A stretch of DNA of 64,000 bases from positions 399,172,939-399,236,938 of the forward strand of contig NC_081406.1 in assembly GCF_030272615.1 (NCBI RefSeq), read 5' to 3'. Below are positions 48,435-61,087 of the stretch, piece by piece. Under the pieces are notes generated by a model, which was not told the origin of the DNA, made no database searches, and was given only the letters and a program-made list of their open reading frames with translations. The stretch's first letter is position 1, and each line of letters begins with the position of its first letter. The translations under genes and the position numbers were made by a program. The stretch comes from Cryptomeria japonica. Lineage: Eukaryota; Streptophyta; Pinopsida; Cupressales; Cupressaceae.

Positions 48435-49486
48435 TGTTGGTATTTTGGTATGGTTTTGTCATTGATGTCAACACATATTAAACCTTATCAACTCTAGCAC
48501 TTTGGAGAATCAACAACATTCACCGGTAAGCAAATGACTCATGCACAGTCACCGGTATCTGGCACACCCACGGGATATAATGATCACCAGCACTTGGAAT
48601 GGCATAGGAAACACTTGGTTATGTCAAAGACATCGTTTGGACACTTTTTCTTTAAGATTTGTTTATTGGCATATTCGTATTAGCATATTTGCTATTATCG
48701 GCAAATAGGTCCTGGTTATACACTGGCAGGTTTATCTTTTCCAGATCATCATGGCACGCTATAGAGATGATTTATTATTGTTGTAAATGCATTAAGCCAA
48801 AATTTTGAACCGGTTATTGCATCGGGCATTAATTTATTTGTAAATTGATTTTATTGTAATATCCTTTAGAGCCGACCTACTAAAATTGGTCCTAGGTTAT
48901 GATATAAATGTAAGATCTTATTTGTAAGATCAGATGTGGAATGTGAAAAAGGATTGTGTGAAGGTATATGCGAGAATAAGTAGAGCTATACACATAGACA
49001 TCATTTGAAGGTGAAGCAAGGTTTTTGTGAAAGCATATCAGAACTACACCGGTACTGAATCCAGCATATGAAGATGCTATTTTGTGCAGTACATCATTAT
49101 TGGATTTAACCATCCAATTGTAGTCAATGTGACTCCTATTTTGTGTTTGAGTAGTGAGCTCTAGGCGCTTGGCCTTTTTGCATGTGCAGAACCCATTTGT
49201 ATACACTTACTATCTGCAGTAGTATCATCTAATTGTGGGTAAGGTTTCCCACCATGGTTTTTCCCCTTACAAGGTTTCCACATACAAATATTGGTGTTAT
49301 GTGTTGTGGATGACTTTGTCTTTTTGTTTCATGCATTAATCCTACCGGTATTGCAATTAACTAATAAATTGTCTACTGGTATAAAAGACTAGTTTACCGG
49401 TATTGAGCATTAAGTTGTTTTTATTTTGAATTTATTAGAGAATTGATTCACCCCCCACCCCTCTCAGTTGCCTCCGGGACCTAACA
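48435..49486 (+). repeat. C1 3' LTR, intact length
   Basis: 1052 bp, from TGTTGGTATTTTGG to GACCTAACA. It contains TGGTTTTTCCCC...GGTTTCCA and GATTCACCCCCCACCCC, shared (inverted) with S1 and C2. It serves as the template that reveals the insertion in the 5' LTR. Confidence 0.92.
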
Positions 49487-49593
49487 TCAGCAAACTACAA
49501 CTTGATGGTCCCCCTATGGAATAACTCCACTCTACACCAATCCTGCTTCAATATTCTTCAATTAGCTCTGGGACTGATGTATTCCACATTTTC

Positions 49594-52344
49594 TCAATTG
49601 ACTTCATGTAGGGGCACAACCCCTAGATGACCTCTAAGATACTCAAAATTAGTCTTAGGTTGAGGTTTAGTAAATGTATCCGCAAGCTTCTCCTTGGTAG
49701 ATACATGTTCTAATAACACATCTTTACTCTACACTTTCTCCCTCAAGAAACGATATTTCAGCTCAATATGCTTGGTTCTAGCATGCAACACGGGGTTCTT
49801 TGAAATATTTATTGCACTGGTGTTGTCACATAAAATATTTATTAGATTTGTAATCTTTATCTTGAATCCTTCCAGAATGTGTTTCATCCAGATTGCCTGG
49901 GTACAATTCATATACACTGCAACATATTCAACTTCAACAGTGGACTGTGATATACAACTCTACTTCATGCCGCTCCATGATACAAGTCTTCCTCCAAGAA
50001 AGAATGCACCATTGGTTGTGCTCTTCCTATCATCAACATTATGTGCCCATTTTGCATCTATATAAACCTTCAAATCAAAGTTACCTGCATATGGATACCA
50101 TAATCCATAGTCAATAGTACCTTTCAAATATCTAAATATCCTTTTGGTTGCTATCAAGTGTGTCTCCTTTGGATTCTTCTAAATCTGGCAACTAAACCAA
50201 TTGCATGAGAAATATTTGGTCTATTATGAACAACATAATGTAGTTTCCCTATCATTGATCTATACTCCTTTTCATCTATAGATGCGGAATCATCCTCCTT
50301 ACATAGTTTACAACCTATAACCATTGGTGTCCCAATTGGTTTACAGTCACTCATTCCAAATGTCTTCAATACCTCTTTCACATACTTAGACTATGTGATA
50401 AAAATACCACTCTTCATCTACTGAATTTGTAAATCTGTGAAGAATTTTATCTCTCCTACTAGAGACATTTCAAGTTCAATTTTCATCTCATTTGCAAAGT
50501 CATCACTCATGTCATCATTGCCTCCAAATATGATATCATCTACAAACTCTTCACTTACCAATATCTTATCTCCTTTAGATTTGACATATATATTGTTATC
50601 TTCACTAGTTCTCTGAAAACCTATCTTCATCAGGTGTGAATGTAGCCTTTCATACCATGCTTTGGGTGCTTTCTTGAAACTATATAGTTCCTTGTGCATT
50701 TTACACACCATATCCTTTGCATCAGTCAAAGTAGAACCATCTGGTTGCTCAATGTATACTTCTTCCAATATTCCATTTAGAAATTCTAACTCTACATCCA
50801 TCTGATATACTTTGAATCCCTTATATGCTGCAAAAGCAAGTAGAGTCCTGACACCTTCCAATCTAGAAACTGGTGCAAATGTCTCACCATAGTCTTCTCC
50901 TTCTTCCTATGCATAACCTTTGCATAGCAATCTATCTTTGTTTCTGACTACTACTCCATCTTCATTTAGTTTATTCATGAATACCCATTTAGTCCCTATC
51001 AAATTTTTATTCACCGGTCTAGGTACTAGGGTCCATGGATTGTTCTTCTCAATTTGGTCAAGCTCCTCTTCCATAGGTTTAATCTAGTGATCATCTCCAA
51101 ATGCTTCCTTAACAGTTCTAGGCTCAATAGTGGAGATCATGCAAGAATTCTCTCTAATTCTTCTTCTGGTTAACACTCTAGCATCTTTATCTCTAATAAT
51201 CTGGTCAAGATTATGATTGAGTCTCACATACCTTGGAATGGCATGATCATTATCTTTAGGTTCTTCTTCCTCACTTTCATCCTCTTCTTCTGAATCTACC
51301 TATTCCAGTTGAACTAGTACTACAACATTCACTTCACCAGATTCTGGCTTCACTGGTTCTGGTTCCAAAATCAGAATGCAGGGTTCATCCTCCTTCTTTT
51401 CCTTATTGGTTTCTCTTGAAACTTCAGGACACTCATCCACTTGGACATAAGCACTTTCAATGATTCTGTGTATCCGGTTGTTGTCACATTTTTAGGCCTT
51501 ACTTTTGGTGGAGTAACCAATAATATGCCTTCATCACTCTTAGCCTCAAACTTATTAACATAGTCACCTCTCTTGATAAAACATTTACTGCAAAAAATCT
51601 TAAAATAACTAACATTAGGTTATCTACCATACCAATATTCATAAAGAGTTTTATCCTTACCTTTTTTAACAATATCCGATTCATAGTGTAGATAGTTGTG
51701 CTGACAGCTTCTCTCCAGAAAGTTTTTACAACTCCTCCTTGTATTAGCATTTTTCTAGTAGCTTCAACAGCTGACTGATTATTTCTCTCTGCAATACCAT
51801 TCTGCTGTGGTGTGCTCGGTGCAAAAAGCTCCCTCTTAATTCCATTGCCTTCAAAATATCTAGTGAATTCCTCTAAAGTAAATTCACCTCCTTGATCAGT
51901 CCTCAGACACTTTATCTTCTTACCACTTTCCTTTTCAACTATGGTCCTCAATGCCTTAAAATTACTAAAGGATTTTGTTTTATCCTTCAAGAATGTGACC
52001 CACATCATTCTTGAGAAATCATCAATGAAAATCATAAAATATCTGTCACCTTCAATACCTTTAGTTCTGATTGGTCCACAGAGGTCTGTATGAACCAAAT
52101 CTAACAAATGTTCTGCTGAAAAGGATTTGCTCTTAAAGGTTGAGGATGTCATCCCTCCAAATTGATATTCCTTACACAGAGCATTCACTGGTTTGTCCAA
52201 CTAAGGCAAACCACTTACCAACTTGGACTTACTAACTTTAACAATGTTATCAAAATTAATATGATAAAATCTTCGATGCCAAAGCCAACTATCATCTACT
52301 TTAGCAATTAAATAGTTGTTGACTTTAGGATTTAGGTGAAATAG
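49594..52344 (-). pseudogene. C2 pol: integrase, reverse transcriptase, RNase H, degraded
   Basis: Read from 52344 down: GAG-pre-integrase (DDSWLWHRRFYHIN), integrase (HTDLCGPIRT, DDFSRMMWV, TPQQNGIAERN), connector, RT (50418-51100; active site FVDD at the complement of 50535-50546), then RNase H ending in TKPQPKTNFEYLRG and a stop at 49594. Several stops and at least two frameshifts occur. The frame enters at 52344 without gag, because G2 is inserted there; 49487-49593 is 3' non-coding. The protein is clearly different from C1 pol, so these are two subfamilies. Confidence 0.88.
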
Positions 52345-53886
52345 TGGTGCAAGAGCACCTCTTGACTAAGATGATAAGAGAAATAAAGGCTAAAGGTCAT
52401 ACATTAGAATGTGACCTCCCAATCAATGTAATAGGATAGTCTTGTTTGTTTGATTTTTGTAATAAACCCCACCTTGTCACCCAATGACATGGATTTGGAA
52501 AATTGATGAGCCACCATGGGCATATGGTCCTAGGGGTATTTTTTTGAGTATTTTATAGGTGTTTATGTGTTGGAGATGTCTTAGGAAGGTTTAGGACATG
52601 TTGAAACATCTCTAGGTAGGTGGATTTAACATATGTCAGAAGTTGCTCAACATGACAACTTTTAATGACAACTTTTGGTTGCAAATAGCAACTTCTTTCC
52701 AATGATCACCTTGGTTCAAAAGGTGGTTGATAAAATTGAGGAAGGTATTAAATTTCATTCCCAATCATCATTGAGGAGAGATGATGACTTTGTAAACATT
52801 TTGGCATCATTGAAGTAATACAATTTTGAGAATTTCCTGCAATTCTGTTATTCTACATGGTGTACCATACTGTACGATCATTTTGGAATTAGAAAACTAG
52901 TGGGATGTGTTAGAGTGGATAGTAACCTTTCAAATGCATCAAGTCTGAGGTCCTAATTCTCCAAGAAAAGGGAGAAACCATCAATTTTCTGGAAGTAGTC
53001 TAGACTTGATAGTTTTGCCTAGAGTTTTACAAAGAAATGGCCTCATCTTGTTGATCCTTCATTGGTGGTTCATGGATTTGGAGGGGATGAAAGTATGGCC
53101 AATTTATTCTAGGATTTTGAAGATATTTTTCAGGTTAGGACCAGTTGGAGGTGATGGTTTGATGCATTAAGGTGGGCAACTCCACATGGCCACCGGGTAT
53201 GAGTAAGCAAACAGGTCTCACATCAGGGGTTAGAGGTCTGATCATGACCTAAGAATTAGGAATTGGTGTATTTTCCATGTCCTAAGAATTTTTATTGAGT
53301 TGGTTTGGTGAGTTAAGGTCTGTGTCTACACACTCCTTTGTAAAATAGGCGTAATTGGGGCTATAAGGTCTCCTAACCAAGATAGGGTTTAGGTCCTCAT
53401 GTTACCAACTGATTAGAACCCTTGGGATATGTTTTGTAACTCTAAAAAGGGTATCCAAATATGGAACTTATTACATGATTCTTTTGGGGAAATAAGGAAT
53501 TAAGTGTGGAAAACCGATCTCGTCGGGCTACTAGGATTAGCAAGCCTTGTTGTAGCAGTTACCCAAACCAATAGAGGGAGCCTAATTTTAATGATTGAAG
53601 GAGGTCTCTCTGACCTAAGGGACTTAAAATCAAACCTTGGATAGTCCTTGTTTCATTGGAGAAGGGACCAATCCATTGTTGGCCATAAGGTCCTTATGAG
53701 CCTCTAGAAAACCTTATGAGATGCTCAATGAAAGAGACCTTGTGAGGAAGTATTTTTAGAAGAAAGGGATGTGGGACTTGTCAAACTGATATACCTTAAC
53801 CCCTTGTAGTGTTGTGTTATTTCTATGGTCCTTGGTGTGCTCTTGGATTAGGGGAACCTATCCTATACCTATACTAGGGCTCTACA
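52345..53886 (+). repeat. G2 5' LTR
   Basis: About 1.54 kb from TGGTGCAAGAGCACC to CTCTACA (or TACATCA, ending 53889), shortly before the primer site. The boundaries rest on the C2 break on the left and the primer site on the right; the partner LTR is outside the window. No coding capacity. Confidence 0.7.
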
Positions 53887-53892
53887 TCAGAT

Positions 53893-53904
53893 TGGTATCA
53901 GAGC
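53893..53904 (+). other. G2 primer binding site
   Basis: TGGTATCAGAGC, complementary to initiator tRNA-Met. Confidence 0.85.
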
Positions 53905-53938
53905 ATAGGAGGAATCGTTTTGGGAAGAAGAACAGTAA

Positions 53939-55390
53939 ATGTCAGCAGAAGAATCAGAGGGTGAGGCTAGAAGAATGCCTCCAAAGATGAAAAATGTGGA
54001 ACTTTCCAGGACGGTACAAGAGAACAGGGAAGAGAATGATCAACTTAGAAAGTTGATTGAGAACTTGGAAGGTAGACTAGAGAGAGGAGGACCTAATGGC
54101 TCAGAGGAAGTGGGAGAAGAAGAGGAAAACCCACAAGGGTAGGAAGAAGAGGAAGTTCCTATAGAGAATAGGTACCTGGTCAATGCCTTGAAGTCTATGG
54201 AGAGGAGAACCATGGACTAAAAATCAAACCTTCTTATTTTTAGTGGGAAGATGGATGTCGATGGAGTGATGGACTAGATAGAGTTCTTGAACAATTTTTT
54301 TGAATGAGAAGACATTGCTGATAAACAAAAGATGAAGATTGCCAAGTCAAAAATGTAGGGAGCATCCCTAACATGGTGGAACTTTGTGCAAGGAGAAAGA
54401 GTAAAAGAGGGAAGAGGAATGATCACCTCTTGGAAGAAGATGATTGCAGAGATCAAGCGAGTATATGTACCTGAGGACTATGATGTCCAATTACACAAGA
54501 GAAGGCAGAATCTCAGATAGAAAGAGATGGATGTGTGTGCCTATACTGAAGAATTTCAGAAATTGAGTATAAAGTCTAAGAAGGTTGAAGATGAAAGTGA
54601 AAGAGTGGCAAGGTATCTCAACGGCCTAAGGTGGAACATATAAGAAGAGTTGAACCTCTTGTGCCCTGACACTGTTCATAAATGCTATCAATTAGCATTA
54701 AAAGTAGAGGAGAAGCTCAAAAGAAGACAAGAGCAGAGCAGTAGAGGAAGGGGTAAGCAGCCAAGAGGAAGGAGCAACTTCAGAGGAAGAGGATCAAATT
54801 TTGAGTTTCAAGGAGAGAGCAGTCAAGACTCCTCAAGAAATGACAGCAACAACAAAGGCAACTTCAGAGGGAGAAGGCCTAATTTCAGAGGTAGATCATC
54901 AGGAAGAGGAGCAGGACCAACAAAATTTTTTAAATACAACCAAGAGGGACACATTTCCAACAAATGCCTAGAGAAGATGGGGTCTAGTCCCCAACGAGAA
55001 AGGAGAGCCAATCTAACTCAAGAATCATATTGCCAAGGCAGTAGTAAACCTGATTCATATGGTTATCCAGAGACAAGAGAGCCACTAATGTTAAGAAGAA
55101 CCCTCTTGAAGGTACCAATACCTATGGAGCCACCTCAGAGGAAGTCTATCTTCTGCACTACTTGCCAATCAAGAGGAAAGGTATGCAAATTTTTGATTGA
55201 CTCAGGGTCTACTGAGAATTTTGTGTCAATAGAAATGGTAGAGAAGTTGAAATTGAGGAGGATACCCCATCCATACCCCTATAGGGTGTCTTGGCTCACA
55301 AAGGGGCAACAAACACTTGTAGAAGAGCAGTCATGGGTTGAATTCCAAATAGGTGCATATAAAGATAAGATTTTGTTTGATGTTGTTAAC
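53939..55390 (+). pseudogene. G2 gag and protease, degraded but in one phase
   Basis: ATG at 53939; the whole 1.45 kb keeps one reading phase with about eight stops. An acidic coiled-coil N-terminus (ENREENDQLRKLIENLEG) leads into a gypsy gag core (GASLTWWNF, RVYVPEDYDVQLHKRRQNL). An Arg/Gly-rich stretch and a zinc knuckle remnant follow; its first two cysteines are gone (FFKYNQEGHISNKC). The protease has LIDSGSTENFVS at about 55195. Most stops are TAG, TAA or TGA in place of Gln or Trp codons. The frame breaks off at GTTGTTAAC where L1b enters and resumes at ATGGATGCTTGTCAC after 61258. Confidence 0.88.
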
Positions 55391-58300
55391 TACAATCTTT
55401 TGGAACAAAAATACTATAATAGGAAAGGAAATCATCTCTGCCTTCAATAGGAGCTCATTTTTGCTCGAGCATATTAAGGACAACTTTTTTTGGGTGTTAT
55501 CTAATGTCTATGCTCCTAACACTAAATCCGGGAGAGCTAAATTTTGGAAAAGCCTTGCGGCTAACAGACTCCAGTTTGCTAATCAAAGTTGGATTATTAT
55601 GGGAAACTTCAATACCCCACTCAAAGAAGAAGATAAGATGGGAGTAATCCCCTTACATCTTGATGGAAAACAAGACCTTATTGATTTCATTAATGACCAA
55701 GCTCTCATTGATGTTGATCTCTAGGGCATCAATTACACCTGGACCAATAGAAGAACCAGAGCTGATTTGATTCAAGTTAGGCTTGACAGATCTTTAATTT
55801 CTCCTGATTGGCTTTCTAAGTATAGCTATTCCCTTGGTTCTGTTATCAAAATCAGTTCAGACCATTTCCCCATTTCATTTTTTGCCAACTCTTTTTCGGC
55901 TAAGAGAAACTTCCCTTTCAGATTTGAAAAAGCTTGGCTCTCCCATCCTTCTCTAGAAGCCTGCATTACTGAATGGTGGAACTCTGAAGTGGAGGGTAAG
56001 GCTCTTTTTAGAATTGCTAAAAAGCTCAACATCATAAAAGCCAAAATTAAAACCTAGAACAAAGAGATCTTTGGGGACATATTCAAGAACAAAATTCAAG
56101 TTAAAGCTGAATTAAAGCTTGTTCAAGATATAATCCAAGAGGTGGGGTTGACCGAAGGACTTAGGATGGCTGAAAATGATCTGTTATCTAAGTACCACTC
56201 CATCATTTCTAATGAAGAGACTTTCTGGAGACAAAGATCTAGAGCTCTATTCCTGAAGGAAGGAGATAAAAACACTCTCTTCTTTCACTTAACTACCCTT
56301 AAGCATAGGGAAGCCAATAGAATATCCAGACTAACTTGCAATAAAGGTGTCCTAACAGAGGATTGCGACATCAGGAAGGAATCTCTCGAGCATTTCAGTA
56401 CCTTGCTGGGTGAAGTGGACAACCTAGACTACAGTAAGCAAAACACTCTTTTACAAGCCATCCCTTCTATCCTATTGGAAGCTGACAATCGCCTCTTATC
56501 CTGTATTCCCACTAATCCTGAAATCAAAAAGGCAATGTTTTCCTTTCAGGGTGATAAATCCCCTGGCTCAGACGACTTTCCCATGTTTTTCTTCCAAAAA
56601 TTCTGGCACATTGTGGAGGTAGACATATGCAATGGTGTTAAGGAATTCTTTGGCTCCAGAAGACTACTTAAGGAACTGAATGCCACTTTCATTGTCCTTA
56701 TCCCAAAGATCCCCGGAGCTGATTCTCTTAACAAGTTTAGACCCATCAGCTTGTGTAACTCTGTCTACAAGATCCTTTCCAAGGTTTTGACTTCCAGGTT
56801 GCTTGATGTTCTCCCAAGAATTATCTCTGTCCAATAGAATGGCTTTGTCCCCAGAAGATAGATTTTGGACTCCATTATCTTTGTTCATGAAAATATCCAC
56901 TCCCTAAAAGTGGCAAGTAAATAGGGATTCTTCCTTAAGTTAGATGGCTAAAGCTTTTGATAGACTAAACTAGCAGTTTCTCCTCAAGATCATGGAATCG
57001 TTTGGTTTTGGTGACAAAGTTATCCAGCTCTGTTCTCAGCTCTTGGGAACTTCCTCCTCTGCTGTTATTGTTAATGGCTCCCCATCTAATTTCTTCAAAA
57101 GCTCCAAAGGTCTCAGACAGGGAGACCCCATCTCCCCCATCCTATTTACCATTCTTGCTAAATGCCTGGGTAGATTCATCCTTAAAAATGTGGAAGAAGG
57201 CAATCTTAAGGGTCTGATACCCTCTTCATCCAATGTTGTTTGCTCTCATGAACAATTAGTTGATGATTCTATCACCATGGGGGAAGCCACCATCTTGGAA
57301 GCCAAAAACATGAAAATCATTTTGAATACCTATGAATCGGCCTCTGGTCAAAAAATCAATTACGATAAAAGCTCTCTATTTTTCATCAACACCCCCGCCC
57401 AAAGGCAAATTAGGATTGGCAGGATTCTTGGTTGTAACATATCTGAGTTTCCTTCTACCTATTTGGGGCTTCCTCTCTGTCTCAAGCCTGAGGATTCCTT
57501 CTAGAATAAGTTAATTGATAGACTCAACCTGAAACTAGCTGGCTGGAAAGGGGTTGTTCTTAGTCAAGTTGGTAAAGTCACTCTGCTCAAAGCCACTCTC
57601 CAAAATCTTCCTGTGTATGCTCTTAGCTTGTTCAAAATCCCCTCAAAGTTTACTGAAGCTATTGAAAGAATCCAAAAAAAGTTCCTTTTGTCGAGAGTGG
57701 AAGTTAAAAATAGAATCCCCCTTATAGCCTGGAATAACATTTGTACCCCTAAGGCCTCAGGTGGGCTGGGCTTAAGGAAAATTAGTTCTATGAATAAAGC
57801 TTTATTAGCCAAACAAATTTAGAGATTCAAAGGGGAGGAAAGAGAATGGAACTCTATTTGGAAAAATAAATATCTCTATATGCAACCTTCTGATGAAGAA
57901 TTCTTTGACAACTCTTTCTCTGTTGATGGATCTGCCATTTGGAATGCAGTGTAATCTGCTAAAGGCTGGGCTGCTGCTGGCAGAACCTGGAACCTTGGGG
58001 ATGGGAGGAAAATTAGATTTTGGGAAGATAGATGGATCTTGGATAAACCTCTGGAGGAAATCCCTATCATCAAAGATTGGAAAGACAACTTCAAATGTAG
58101 GTATGGTGAAATGGTAAGAGATTACTAGATAAATGGGGACTAGATTGACTTTAGCTAGCAGTGCCCAGATCTCAAGTTCCTTCAGATTGCTCTTTCTACT
58201 AAAAACCCTAGAGACAACAAAGATGACATTCTGATATGGGGGAAAACTTTGGATGGGAAATACTCTGTTTCCTTTGCCATGGCTATTCATAATGTCCCGG

Positions 58301-59370
58301 TAGAAGCTACTCTCATCTGGGCTAAAGTTTGGAATAAGAACTTAGTTCCCAAAATCAACATCTTCTTTTGGATTTTCATCCAAAATAAGATATTAACCTT
58401 GGATAATCTTCATAAAATAGGCATCATTTTTCCTAACATATGTTCTCTTTGTTGCAGGGAAGAAGAGATAGCTTGCCATATTCTCAATCAATGCTCTTTT
58501 AGCCAGGACATCTGGAAAATCATCCTGACCAAGTAGAACCTGAGCTAGGTCTTCCCGAATTCTCTTGGTGACACTTGGCTTCAATGGCATTGCCCTAACT
58601 CTAATCCTAAAATTGTGGAGATCTGGAGACTTACTCTATCAATTGTTATCTAGAATATATGGAAAGAGTGCAACAACAAGATTTTCAGAGATAAAAGGGC
58701 TATTCCTGAAGTGGTTGCAAACAAAATCTTTAGGAGTATTTTTGAATGCCTCTATGGCACTGATCAGGGACTTGCTGCTAAAGAGGATTTCAAAGACAAA
58801 TGGAACCTTTCTACCACCACTACTAGCAAGGAGAAAGGCAGAGAAGGTCTTGTCTGGTGTTTCCCCCTGCAGGGATGGATTAAGGCTCACTTCGATGGGG
58901 CTTCTAAAGGAAATCCGGGTAAAGATGGATATGGGGGCATTATCAGGAATTTTGCTGGAAGTTGCCTTAAGGCGGTGGCTAGTCCTCTGGGGAATCAAAC
59001 CAGCCATATTATTGAAGCCTTCGCTACCTTGCATACTTTAATTATAGCCAAAAATCTCAATTATGATAAAATATGGCTTGAGGGGGATTCACTTAATATT
59101 ATTAAGTGCTTAAAGGGGGAATTGGAGCCTTCTTGGTCCATTGAGAATATCATCATGAAAGCTAGAGAGATTATTGCCAGTTTCAAAGAAATTATTATAC
59201 AACATGCCTTCAGAGAGAAAAATAGTGTTGCTAACTATTTAGCAAATACTAGAGTTAATTCTGACATTCAAATGATTTGGCATGAGGATGATCTCAATTT
59301 AAACATTAAAGAGATACTCAGAAAGGACCGTTATACAGGGAGAGAAGGACAATTAAATCATGACAAGTAA
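55391..59370 (+). pseudogene. L1b ORF2: endonuclease (partial), reverse transcriptase, zinc finger, RNase H
   Basis: Endonuclease remnant: SNVYAPNT, MGNFNTP and SSDHFPISF (to about 55890). RT: DKSPGSDDFP, FRPISLCNSVYKILSK, KGLRQGDPISPILFTI (about 57103) and an active-site box LVDD (57256-57267), where plant LINEs usually read ADD. A two-base deletion near 56945 shifts the frame inside the KLD...AFD motif. The rest keeps one phase: zinc-binding CSLCCREEEIACHILNQC (58443) and RNase H (HFDGASKGNPGKDGYGG at about 58892, WLEGDS). About ten stops. The gene would nick the target and copy element RNA; this copy cannot. Confidence 0.9.
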
Positions 59371-59548
59371 AAAGCACCACTTGCACCTCACTAGAAAGGC
59401 CATCATTACCTGGCACTATGGCAAATCTCCTACTATCTCCAAAAAATTGCCGCACACTTTGTGGGTTACTAAGAGCGATAATTTGAGTTGCATAGGGAAA
59501 GAAGTTCTCAATTTGTAAAGAAACAGAGTCGATATCCTGCATTCGAAA

Positions 59549-61087
59549 ATGGGAGGAGATCTAAGACGTGCAAAACCTGACAACACATTGACCTGGAAAG
59601 TAATGCCTAAAGTCTAGGCAAAGATGGAGAAGGGCTCTCTCACCAGCTTCATGGAAAATCTTGAGGACTATGACAAAGGTAGGGTCAACTTAGCTGTTTC
59701 CAAGATTTCTGAAAACTGGTCTAATGGATTTTTAAAACTTTACATAGTTAAATTTAAGTTGGATGTTGGGCTTATTTCTACTATGACTGGTATTCCCCTA
59801 TCTAGGCTCAACTTCTTTCGAGACCTCAAGGTCTCCAACAATGCAGTTACCCTATTCCCATGAAAAGAGAAAGAGCGGGCCAAAATCGGCAAGGCTACTG
59901 AGGGCTACTACGATGCTGCAAACATCAAGAAGTTGTGGGGCTGGGTCTTGAAGACAATCATGGATTATATTACATTTGAAGGTCATTTCTCCAAGGCCCA
60001 CACTTACCACTTCGTGCTCTTGAACCATTTCAGACACGACAAAAAAGTGTCTTTTCCCTACTACCTTTTTCGATCCTTCTCCAGGTCCCTGAACAAGCAC
60101 ATGACTAACCCTTCCAGCTCGATTTTCCACTGCGGGCTCCTATTGGTCATCTATGAGCATTGCAAAACCCTTGCTCTGTAGGAAAATAAGTGGATTTCCG
60201 CTTCCCCAGGTAAAAGGAGGATGGAAGAGGGAGATACTAGCAAGGATAAGGCGTCATCCAACAAGAAAAGGAAAAGCACCCCTGGGTTGGAAACTAAGGA
60301 CATTGTTAAGGAAAGTAGTGGTATGGAGATAGATGAATATAATGGTGAAGACAACTGGAAGGAAGAGGAGCTGGGAAATGAGGAAGAAAGTGGAGATTTC
60401 AAGCCTGGTCAAGATAGCCCTATTCCAAGTGACCACCTTGGTAAGGACAATAGCCATCTGATGGAGGAGATGGCTCCCAAGGATAATGAGGAAACTGAAC
60501 TTAATTCTGAGAAGGAAACAAATAAAGGCTTCGAGAAGAACCTGCCTGTGGAAAGGGATAGCAAGGCCAAGGATAGTGCTGGTGAGGGGCTTATCTTGGA
60601 TAATCTCAAGAAGCTGTCAGAGGCCAGAATGAATTTTGACAGACAGACCTACAAAACCTTGAAAAACCTGGAGAAGCAAGGGATGAATTCAGATAAAAAA
60701 AGGGAGGATGAAAATAGAGAGCATATTAATTTGAAGTAGGAAATGGAGAATAAGGTAAAATCGCTAGAAGAGGGAAAAGAAGCGATGAAAAATTTGATGG
60801 GAATTATCCCAAGTATCCTCTCTACTGTCACCAAAAACCTGGAAGACATTGCCAAGGTCTTTGACCATACTCCTAAACCGATTGTGGATCTTGACTTGGA
60901 GGAGGAGACCATCCAGACTGGAAGTGGTGGTGATGCTACCTCAGTGGGCGGAACTGTGAAGAGAACCAGGGCTAGTATCAAGAAAGTTGTGGCTATTGCG
61001 GCCAAGGACCCTCCCAACCTCAAAGACAACATCAAAGAGCTACAAGAAATTAGCAGCACCCTGGCTAAAGCCCTAGATAAAATTTGA
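59549..61087 (+). pseudogene. L1b third ORF, 513 codons, four in-frame stops
   Basis: From ATG at 59549 to TGA at 61085, all in one phase. Stops lie at 59615 (TAG), 59861 (TGA), 60179 (TAG) and 60737 (TAG). It follows ORF2 after 178 bp, the same spacing as in L1a. Parts: N-terminal about 105 residues (YDKGRVNLAVSKISENW, LSRLNFFRDLKVSNN); a helical core (LWGWVLKTIMDYITFEGHF, LLNHFRHDKKVSFPYYLF); a basic KKRKSTPGLE signal; an acidic Glu/Asp/Asn stretch; a DNLKKLSEAR helix; and a C-terminal coiled-coil-like region with many Lys/Glu. No zinc knuckle or RNA-recognition motif is evident. Its role is unknown; an RNA-binding, ORF1-like job or a captured host gene are both possible. Confidence 0.75.

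Larger units (their letters stand above)
11626..49486 (+). mobile_element. C1: Ty1-copia retrotransposon with two large nested insertions
   Basis: Both LTRs begin TGTTGGTATTTTGG and end GACCTAACA. The flanks are TCAAC (11621-11625) and TCAGC (49487-49491), a 5-bp target duplication with one mismatch. Parts in order: 5' LTR start 11626-12584; foreign block and N1; 5' LTR end at about 40371-40435; primer site; gag and protease remnant; LINE L1a; integrase, RT and RNase H; polypurine tract; 3' LTR 48435-49486. Without the insertions the element is about 6.6 kb, a normal copia size. It inserted into C2 in the opposite orientation. Confidence 0.9.
9926..52344 (-). mobile_element. C2: Ty1-copia retrotransposon, minus strand, split by C1 and cut by G2
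   Basis: The left end is its 3' LTR (9926-11338), followed by the complement of a polypurine tract and a short 3' non-coding stretch. C1 interrupts it at 11626-49486. On the far side, the pol frames run on the minus strand from RNase H (49594) through reverse transcriptase to integrase, until 52344 where G2 begins. Gag and the 5' LTR lie beyond the window, past G2. The visible C2 sequence totals about 4.6 kb. The order RNase H, RT, integrase in from the 3' LTR is the copia order. Confidence 0.85.

Noticed and set aside
59624-60739. Third LINE ORF read as ORF1 of a second, tandem LINE
   Set aside because: In both copies it lies between ORF2 and the family 3' UTR, with the host resuming directly after, so a second element is not needed.
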